Source of the DNA: Verrucomicrobiota bacterium
Lineage (GTDB): Bacteria > Verrucomicrobiota > Verrucomicrobiia > Limisphaerales > JAFMIX01
Length of the DNA: 10,382 nt
Assembly: GCA_026397895.1 (NCBI GenBank)
Contig: JAPLTZ010000107.1
Span: 1-10,382, forward strand
Reading direction: 5' to 3'
In this document: positions 6,398-10,382 of the stretch, piece after piece
Position numbering within the stretch: the stretch's first letter is position 1
How the letters are laid out: every line of letters begins with the position of its first letter
Translations under genes and position numbers: made by a program
The notes under the pieces: generated by a model
The model's input: only the letters and a program-made list of their open reading frames with translations
Databases searched by the model: none
What the model was told of the DNA's origin: nothing

Positions 6398-6841
6398 ATG
6401 CCTGACATTTTTACCAAGGCCAAGCGTTCGGAGGTGATGTCGCGGATTCGCAGTCGCGGAAACAAGGCCACGGAGCTGGCGCTGGCGCGGGTGTTGCGGC
6501 GGCACAAAATCACCGGCTGGAGAAGGCAGGGGGAAATCAGAAAAGCGGAAAGCGGAAAGCAGAAATTCAAGGTGAAGGTGGATTTCGTTTTCCGGGCGGC
6601 GCGCACGGCGGTCTTCGTGGACGGCTGTTTCTGGCACGGCTGTCCCCGGCACGGCACGCAGCCCAAGGGCAACGCGGCGTTCTGGCGGCGGAAAATCGCC
6701 CGCAACCAATCCCGCGACCGTCTCGTTACACGGACGTTGCGGGTGCAAGGCTGGCGCGTATTGCGGATTTGGGAACACGAATTGCGGAAATGCGGAGCAG
6801 CCTTCGCGGAGCTACGGCTCGCCAGAGTGCCGTTGGTTTGA
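6398..6841 (+). CDS. Vsr-like DNA mismatch endonuclease (very short patch repair family)
   Basis: Vsr endonucleases nick DNA at T:G mismatches left by deamination of 5-methylcytosine; many relatives sit in defense or restriction regions. The 147-residue product has DIFTKAKRSEVMSRIRSRG near the N-terminus, Glu26, VDFVF with Asp62 (equivalent to E. coli Vsr Asp51), VDGCFWHGCPRH (74-85, with His80 at the active-site histidine position and a Cys/His cluster), FWRRKIARNQSRD, and GWRVLRIWEHEL near the end. Between GWRR and VDFVF there are 17 residues, where relatives have about 8, and the extra DNA is a 7-bp periodic repeat. A GTG directly upstream (6395) is an alternative start. No cytosine methyltransferase partner lies within the window. 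The tail after WEHEL is not conserved. Confidence 0.85.
   Translation: MPDIFTKAKRSEVMSRIRSRGNKATELALARVLRRHKITGWRRQGEIRKAESGKQKFKVKVDFVFRAARTAVFVDGCFWHGCPRHGTQPKGNAAFWRRKIARNQSRDRLVTRTLRVQGWRVLRIWEHELRKCGAAFAELRLARVPLV
6541..6568. repeat. Purine-rich 7-bp periodic repeat inside the Vsr-like gene
   Basis: GCGGAAA occurs in tandem at 6545-6551 and 6552-6558, followed by degenerate GCAGAAA (6559-6565). It encodes the KAESGKQK stretch (residues about 49-56), immediately before the catalytic-domain strand VDFVF. The 7-bp period matches that of the heptad element in hypF, although the heptad sequence differs. Confidence 0.65.
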
Positions 6842-7009
6842 TTCAACCCGAATTTTGAAATGGGATTGCCACAAAAGAACGCAAAGAGAGAGGCAAAAGG
6901 GTTGTTGACGGGGGAAAACATCCAACATCCTGTCTCCTTTCAGAATCAGCCCGGCTGGCTTTGTGTTCCTTGCGTTCTTTCGCGGCCAATTTCTGCGTTC
7001 GGGTTCAAT
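6841..7009. repeat. Imperfect palindromic intergenic element (MITE-like)
   Basis: The ends ATTCAACCCGAA (6841-6852) and TTCGGGTTCAAT (6998-7009) are inverted copies with one mismatch. An inner pair, AAAGAACGCAA (6874-6884) and TTGCGTTCTTT (6970-6980), is an exact inverted repeat of 11 bp. The centre has no coding character. The element begins at the last base of the Vsr-like gene stop. The nested arms suggest a non-autonomous mobile or hairpin-forming repeat; I see no transposase and no clear target-site duplication. Confidence 0.55.
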
Positions 7010-7015
7010 CGGTTT

Positions 7016-7037
7016 GGGACGGCGGCACGCCCGTCCC
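7016..7037. repeat. GGGACGG...CCGTCCC hairpin repeat
   Basis: A 7-bp perfect stem (7016-7022 and 7031-7037) encloses an 8-base spacer, CGGCACGC. I recall this phrase as a common dispersed repeat in Verrucomicrobiota. With 6841-7009 it fills most of the 245-bp gap between the Vsr-like gene and the hydrogenase protease gene. No T-run follows on either strand, so it does not look like an ordinary terminator. Confidence 0.55.
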
Positions 7038-7086
7038 TCCCGGAAACATTTCGCGGCAATCCGTGAAATTCGTGTCAACGCCTTGG

Positions 7087-7539
7087 TCAACGGCAGAGGG
7101 TCTGAATCTTTTCCACGGCTTCGGCATAGCCGCGTTGCGCGGTGGGGGAAAGTTCCTCGCGGAAATCCAGCGTCTCGGCGGGGATGGTCAGCCACCAGGC
7201 TTGCGGGGTGTGGCCGAAGACATCGCGGGAGAGCGCGAGCATGGTGCGCGGGTCGGCGGCGTGGGCCATGAGCTGCGAGGTTTCGTTGGGTTCGAGCTTG
7301 CGGAGCTGGACTTCCTGCGGCGCGTCCACGGCGGCATCCACGAAGATGACGGTGTGGGCGCGGGAGATGGGGTCGGCGAGTTCGGGCGTGAGCATGGGGC
7401 AGACGAGCGTGCGCACGCCGGGCAACGCGAGCTGCTCGACGGCCTCGGCCACGCGAGGGCCGACGCCGTCGTCGCCGCGCAGGGTATTGCCGTAGCCGAC
7501 GATGAGGAAGTCGCGGGCGGTTGCCGGATTTGGATTCAC
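7087..7539 (-). CDS. hoxW: [NiFe] hydrogenase maturation endopeptidase (HoxW/HybD family)
   Basis: This protease removes the C-terminal tail of the large subunit once nickel is in place, allowing the active site to close. The 150-residue product has VGYGNTLRGDDGVG (14-27), the family signature. Asp24, Asp68 (in FVDAAVD) and His93 (in LMAHAADP) match the metal-binding residues of E. coli HybD (Glu16, Asp62, His93). Its position just downstream of hoxH supports a HoxH-specific role. The start is a GTG at 7539, with GAAAG upstream (7546-7550). A strong terminator hairpin lies between hoxH and this gene, so expression may rely on readthrough or its own promoter. Confidence 0.92.
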   Translation of the reverse strand: MNPNPATARDFLIVGYGNTLRGDDGVGPRVAEAVEQLALPGVRTLVCPMLTPELADPISRAHTVIFVDAAVDAPQEVQLRKLEPNETSQLMAHAADPRTMLALSRDVFGHTPQAWWLTIPAETLDFREELSPTAQRGYAEAVEKIQTLCR

Positions 7540-7553
7540 AATTTCACGCTTTC

Positions 7554-7588
7554 AAAAAAACGGGGAAACGACCCGCGCCGTTTCCCCG
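7554..7588 (-). terminator. Intrinsic terminator after hoxH
   Basis: On the minus strand a perfect 10-bp stem (CGGGGAAACG at 7561-7570, its complement at 7579-7588) with an 8-base loop is followed directly by seven T residues (7560-7554). It lies 27 bases past the hoxH stop and 14 bases before the GTG of the protease gene, reading in the operon direction. Structure and position fit a Rho-independent terminator of the hox operon. Confidence 0.85.
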
Positions 7589-7615
7589 CCAAACCAAACA
7601 AACTATCAGGACAAA

Positions 7616-8976
7616 TCAGCCGCGCGCCATTTCGCTCATGACTTTGCCATCCGGCGCGATGAGTTGCACGTGCAATGGCATCTGGCCGACGGCGTGCGTG
7701 GAGCAGCTCAGGCACGGGTCGTAGCAGCGGATGCCGTGCTCGATGCGGTTGAGCATGGGTTCGGGAATCTCGGCGTTGCCGTTCTTGACGTAGTGCCGCG
7801 CGATCTGGGCGACGGTCTGGTTCATGGCCAGGTTGTTCTGGCCGGTGGCCACGATTCGCTGGCGCCCACGCCGCGCAGGCTGTTGATGCCGGCATCGGCG
7901 CGGAGGTAGTCGCTGGAAAGCTCCGGGTCGTCCATGTAGCGCTCGATGTATTCAAGCGAGGCGAGGATTTCGATGAGCCGCGCGTAGTGGTAGAGGAACG
8001 ACGAGGTGACGGCGCCGCGGCCGAGTTTCTTGAAGTTTTTCAACTCCGCGTCGGCTTTGGGCGTGCCCATGCGTTCGCAGACGTTGAGCCGCGCGAGCGG
8101 CCCAACGCGGTAGATGCCAGCGGGGTAACCAAGCGGCAGATAATACGGCGACTTGAGGTAAGACGCGGTCTGCACGGCTTCGCCGATGAACTCGTTGTAG
8201 CGCGAGACTTCGATCTGGTCGGCGATGATGCTGCCGCTGCTGTCGGTGAAGCGGAGTTTGCCGCCGTGGTGTTCCCAGGTGCCGTCCGGGGCGACGAGGC
8301 CCATGAAGAGCGAGGGGAAGTTGCCGAAGATCTGGATTTCGCGCTGGTGCGTTTCCATCGTTTTCTTCCAGAGGTCGAACGCGACCTGCGTGGTGGCGAA
8401 GGCTTCGGGCAGCCAGGCTTTGATTTTGGCGCGGCCTTCCTTGGAGAGGGGGCTGCGCACGCCGCCGGGGACGGCCCAGGCGGGATGGATTTTCTGGCCG
8501 GCAAGGATCTCGATGATTTCCTGGCCGAACTGGCGGAGGCGGATTCCGGCGCGGGCGAGGCCGGCGTTCGCGCCGATGAGGCCGAAGACGTTGCGCTGCG
8601 CGGGGGCGGTTTCCCAGCCGAGGAGGAAGGCGGGCGCGCGCAGGTGGAAGAAGCTCAAGGCGTGGCTCTGCACCATCTGGCCGAGGTTGAGCAGGCGGCG
8701 CAATTTGTCGGCGGCGGGCGGGATGCTGACAGCCATGAGGGCGTCGCCGGCCTTGGCGGAGGCGAGCGTGTGGCTGATGGGGCAGATGCCGCAGATGCGC
8801 TGCGTGATGGCGGGCATCTCGGTGTAGGGCCGGCCTTCGCAGAATTTTTCGAAGCCGCGGAATTCCACGACATGAAATTCGGCGTCGGACACATTGCCGG
8901 CGTCGTCCATGAAGATGCTGATCTTGGCGTGGCCCTCGATGCGGGTCACGGGGTCAATGACAATTCGTTTTGACAT
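7616..8976 (-). pseudogene. hoxH: HoxH, [NiFe] hydrogenase large subunit, frameshifted with internal deletion
   Basis: HoxH carries the NiFe active site of the bidirectional NAD-linked hydrogenase. The N-terminal frame starts MSKRIVIDPVTRIEGH (ATG at 8976; Glu14) and has the first nickel-ligand motif RICGICPISH (Cys62, Cys65). It runs normally to INSLRGVGASE and then shifts frame at about 7853-7860, reaching a stop at 7822. The C-terminal part resumes in another frame as IVATGQNNLAMNQTVAQIARHYV. It carries the second motif, DPCLSCSTH, followed by the 25-residue tail beginning AVGQMPL that the protease should remove. Between the two parts, other HoxH proteins have a segment beginning APRG and running to the IVATG strand; that segment is missing. 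The span is 1361 nt (remainder 2 after division by 3), so the loss must be 1 mod 3, plausibly about 70 nt. As written it cannot give a working subunit. Assembly error is possible. Confidence 0.9.
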
Positions 8977-8984
8977 AACTTCGT

Positions 8985-9556
8985 TCAACCAAATTTGATC
9001 TGTTTGCCTTCGAGTTTCGGTCCGCCGGCCAACAACTGGGTCACCAGCGCCTTGATGTTCGCGGCGGACGGCGGGCAGCCGGGCAGGAAATGTTCGACGT
9101 GGACGGCCTCGTGCACGGGCATCACGCGCTTGAGCAGCGTGGGCACAATGCCGTCGCCGGCGGAGGGCACGCGCTGATTGAACTGTGCGTTCTCGACGTA
9201 GGCGCGCTGGAGCACGCTTTCCTCGTTGCCGAGGCCGAGCTGGTTGCGCATGGCGGGCACGTTGGCGGTGACGGCGCAGTCGCCGAAGGCGATGAGCACC
9301 TTGGTGCGCTGGCGGATTTTGTGGAGGAGTTCCAGGTTGTCCTCGTTGCAGACGGCGCCTTCGATGAGGCAGACGTCCACGTTTTCGGGATACTCCTTCA
9401 CGTCCACGACAGGGCTGTAGACAACGTCCACCAGCCCGGCGAGGTCCACGAGGAAACCAGCCCGGCGAGGTCCACGAGGAATTCGTCGAGGTCGAGGAAC
9501 GACATGTGGCAACCGGCGCAACCGCCGAGCCAGACTGTGGCTAAACGCACTTTCAT
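8985..9556 (-). pseudogene. hoxY: HoxY, [NiFe] hydrogenase small subunit, frameshifted by a 26-bp tandem duplication
   Basis: HoxY is the small, Fe-S-carrying hydrogenase subunit that relays electrons between HoxH and the diaphorase. Starting at the ATG at 9556 it reads MKVRLATVWLGGCAGCHMSF with Cys13 and Cys16 of the proximal cluster, on to FLVDLAGLV. The duplication then shifts the frame and a TGA at 9400-9398 ends it after 52 residues. The correct frame continues from the second copy as DLAGLVDVVYSPVVDVKEY, with the remaining motifs IEGAVCNEDN and FLPGCPPS. Removing one 26-bp copy leaves 546 nt, exactly 181 codons plus stop, the normal HoxY length. It lies 10 bases after the hoxU stop and 8 bases before the hoxH ATG, inside the operon. 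Confidence 0.92.
9430..9481. repeat. Exact 26-bp tandem duplication in hoxY
   Basis: Two identical, directly adjacent 26-bp units lie at 9430-9455 and 9456-9481, each starting ACCAGCCCGGCGAGG. Because 26 is not a multiple of 3, the second copy breaks the hoxY frame. The copies show no divergence, so the duplication is either recent or an assembly artefact. Confidence 0.97.
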
Positions 9557-9566
9557 ATTTTTTAAA

Positions 9567-10289
9567 TCAATCCGCTGCGATCCATTGTTTCTTTTCCCGC
9601 GCCGTGACGAGGAATTCGAGCCGGCTGCGGTCGCGCTCCATTTCGCCGACGGTCGAGCCTTTGTGGAACAGCGCGCCGGTGGGGCACGCCTGGACGCACT
9701 TGCCGCATTTCGTGCAGGAATCGGAGTCGCCCCACGGCATGTTGAGGTCGGTGATGATGTTCGACTTCGTGCCGCGCCCGGCGATGTTCTTCGTGCCCGC
9801 GCCTTCGATGTGCCAGCACACGCGGACGCAACGGCTGCACAGCACGCAGCGGTTGTGATCCATGCCGTAGAGAGAGTGGGTGGTGTCCACGCTCCACTTC
9901 GGGAAGAGGTAATCGGAGCGGACGTGGTCCACGCCCAGCGAGTAGCCGAGGGTCTGGAGTTCGCAGTGGCCGTTGGAGACGCACACGGCGCAGACGTGGT
10001 TGCGCTCGGCGAAGAGCAGCTCCAGCGTCATGCGGCGATACTTGCGCAGGCGTTCGCTATCGGTCTTGATCTCCATGCCCTCGGCGACCTTCGTGGTGCA
10101 GGCGGGCAGAAGCTTCGGCACGCCCGCGACCTCGATGAGGCAGAGCCGGCACGCGCCGACGTCGTAAACGCCATCCAGGTGGCAGAGGGTCGGGATGTTG
10201 ATCTTGGCCTCCGATGCGGCCTGCAAAACTGTCTCGCCTTCTTCGGCGGTGATCTGTTTGCCGTCAATTGTCAGTGTCTTGGCAGCCAT
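9567..10289 (-). CDS. hoxU: HoxU, diaphorase iron-sulfur subunit of NAD-linked hydrogenase
   Basis: HoxU links the NADH-oxidising HoxF to the HoxYH hydrogenase through a chain of iron-sulfur clusters and is related to the N-terminal part of complex I NuoG. The 240-residue protein has the usual length. Visible cluster sites in order: a [2Fe-2S] ferredoxin domain (Cys36, Cys47, Cys50, Cys64); a His-Cys3 site (His98, Cys100, Cys103, Cys109 in the segment ending NGHCELQ); and two [4Fe-4S] sites, CVLCSRCVRVC (148-158) and CTKCGKCVQACP (192-203). All ligands are present and the frame is clean, in contrast to hoxY and hoxH downstream. The start at 10289 fits the ferredoxin-domain start (MAAKTLTIDG), although no strong ribosome binding site precedes it. 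Confidence 0.95.
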   Translation of the reverse strand: MAAKTLTIDGKQITAEEGETVLQAASEAKINIPTLCHLDGVYDVGACRLCLIEVAGVPKLLPACTTKVAEGMEIKTDSERLRKYRRMTLELLFAERNHVCAVCVSNGHCELQTLGYSLGVDHVRSDYLFPKWSVDTTHSLYGMDHNRCVLCSRCVRVCWHIEGAGTKNIAGRGTKSNIITDLNMPWGDSDSCTKCGKCVQACPTGALFHKGSTVGEMERDRSRLEFLVTAREKKQWIAAD

Positions 10290-10301
10290 AAAAGTGGTTC
10301 G

Positions 10302-10382
10302 TTATTTCGTCGCGGCGCTTTGGTTCGATGCTTCTGTGTTGCCCGGGCCGAATTTATCCGGCTGCAACAGTTCCTCGTATTC
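10302..10382 (-). CDS. hoxF: C-terminal end of the upstream gene, probably HoxF (partial)
   Basis: An open frame enters from the right edge and ends at TAA (10304-10302), 12 bases before the hoxU ATG. Only 26 residues are visible, starting EYEELLQPDKFGPG and ending in a polar tail, too few to identify a family. hoxF (the FMN- and NAD-binding diaphorase subunit) normally lies directly before hoxU in hoxEFUYH operons, so the name rests on gene order alone. Confidence 0.6.
   Translation of the reverse strand, partial: EYEELLQPDKFGPGNTEASNQSAATK

Noticed and set aside
6337..6921. Extending the DUF3883 protein upstream to 6921
   Set aside because: The extension is antisense to the well-supported Vsr-like gene and has no family similarity; homologous sequence begins at MAEHWSREEVE.
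7016..7037. The GGGACGG hairpin as a transcription terminator
   Set aside because: No T-run follows on either strand and the phrase looks like a dispersed repeat, so it is listed as a repeat.
7987..8973. A plus-strand open frame of about 328 codons opposite hoxH
   Set aside because: It is the antisense shadow of the HoxH N-terminal region, with the same Gly/Ala/Asp/Glu-biased composition and no motif.

Overview
The window carries most of a bidirectional, NAD(H)-linked [NiFe] hydrogenase locus (group 3d, Hox type) with its maturation genes, interrupted by a small accessory block. It is GC-rich. Several short repeats lie between and inside genes: triple-hairpin GC-rich elements, 7-bp periodic repeats, and a GGGACGG...CCGTCCC hairpin. 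From memory these resemble repeats common in Verrucomicrobiota genomes (Pedosphaera/Limisphaerales-like). That phylum is my best guess; it is an inference, not a measurement.

Left block (1-4666). hypF, hypC and hypD (hypD cut by the left edge) run leftward. hypA and hypB run rightward from the same short divergent region. HypF and HypD/HypC (with HypE, presumably beyond the left edge) build the Fe(CN)2CO group. HypA and HypB deliver nickel. hypF is longer than usual because two repeat elements sit inside it in frame.

Middle block (4667-7086). None of these genes belongs to hydrogenase biology. They are a vapBC-type toxin-antitoxin pair (AbrB-fold antitoxin, PIN toxin), a DUF3883-domain protein that looks nuclease-like and is visibly less GC-rich, and a divergent Vsr-like endonuclease. 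The intergenic DNA here consists largely of repeats.

Right block (7087-10382), all leftward. The order is a 26-codon C-terminal tail of a gene that by position is hoxF, then hoxU, hoxY and hoxH, an intrinsic terminator, and then the hydrogenase maturation protease (hoxW-like). HoxF/HoxU form the NAD-reducing diaphorase; HoxY/HoxH are the hydrogenase small and large subunits. The protease removes the HoxH C-terminal tail after nickel insertion.

The most striking result is that both catalytic subunit genes are broken as written. hoxY contains an exact 26-bp tandem duplication that shifts the frame after about residue 34. hoxH has lost a stretch before its C-terminal nickel-ligand region, with a frameshift at the junction. 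The maturation genes and hoxU look intact. Either the enzyme is being lost in this lineage or both lesions are assembly errors; reads would decide. I found no tRNA, rRNA or CRISPR array, and no gene-free stretch longer than 300 bases.
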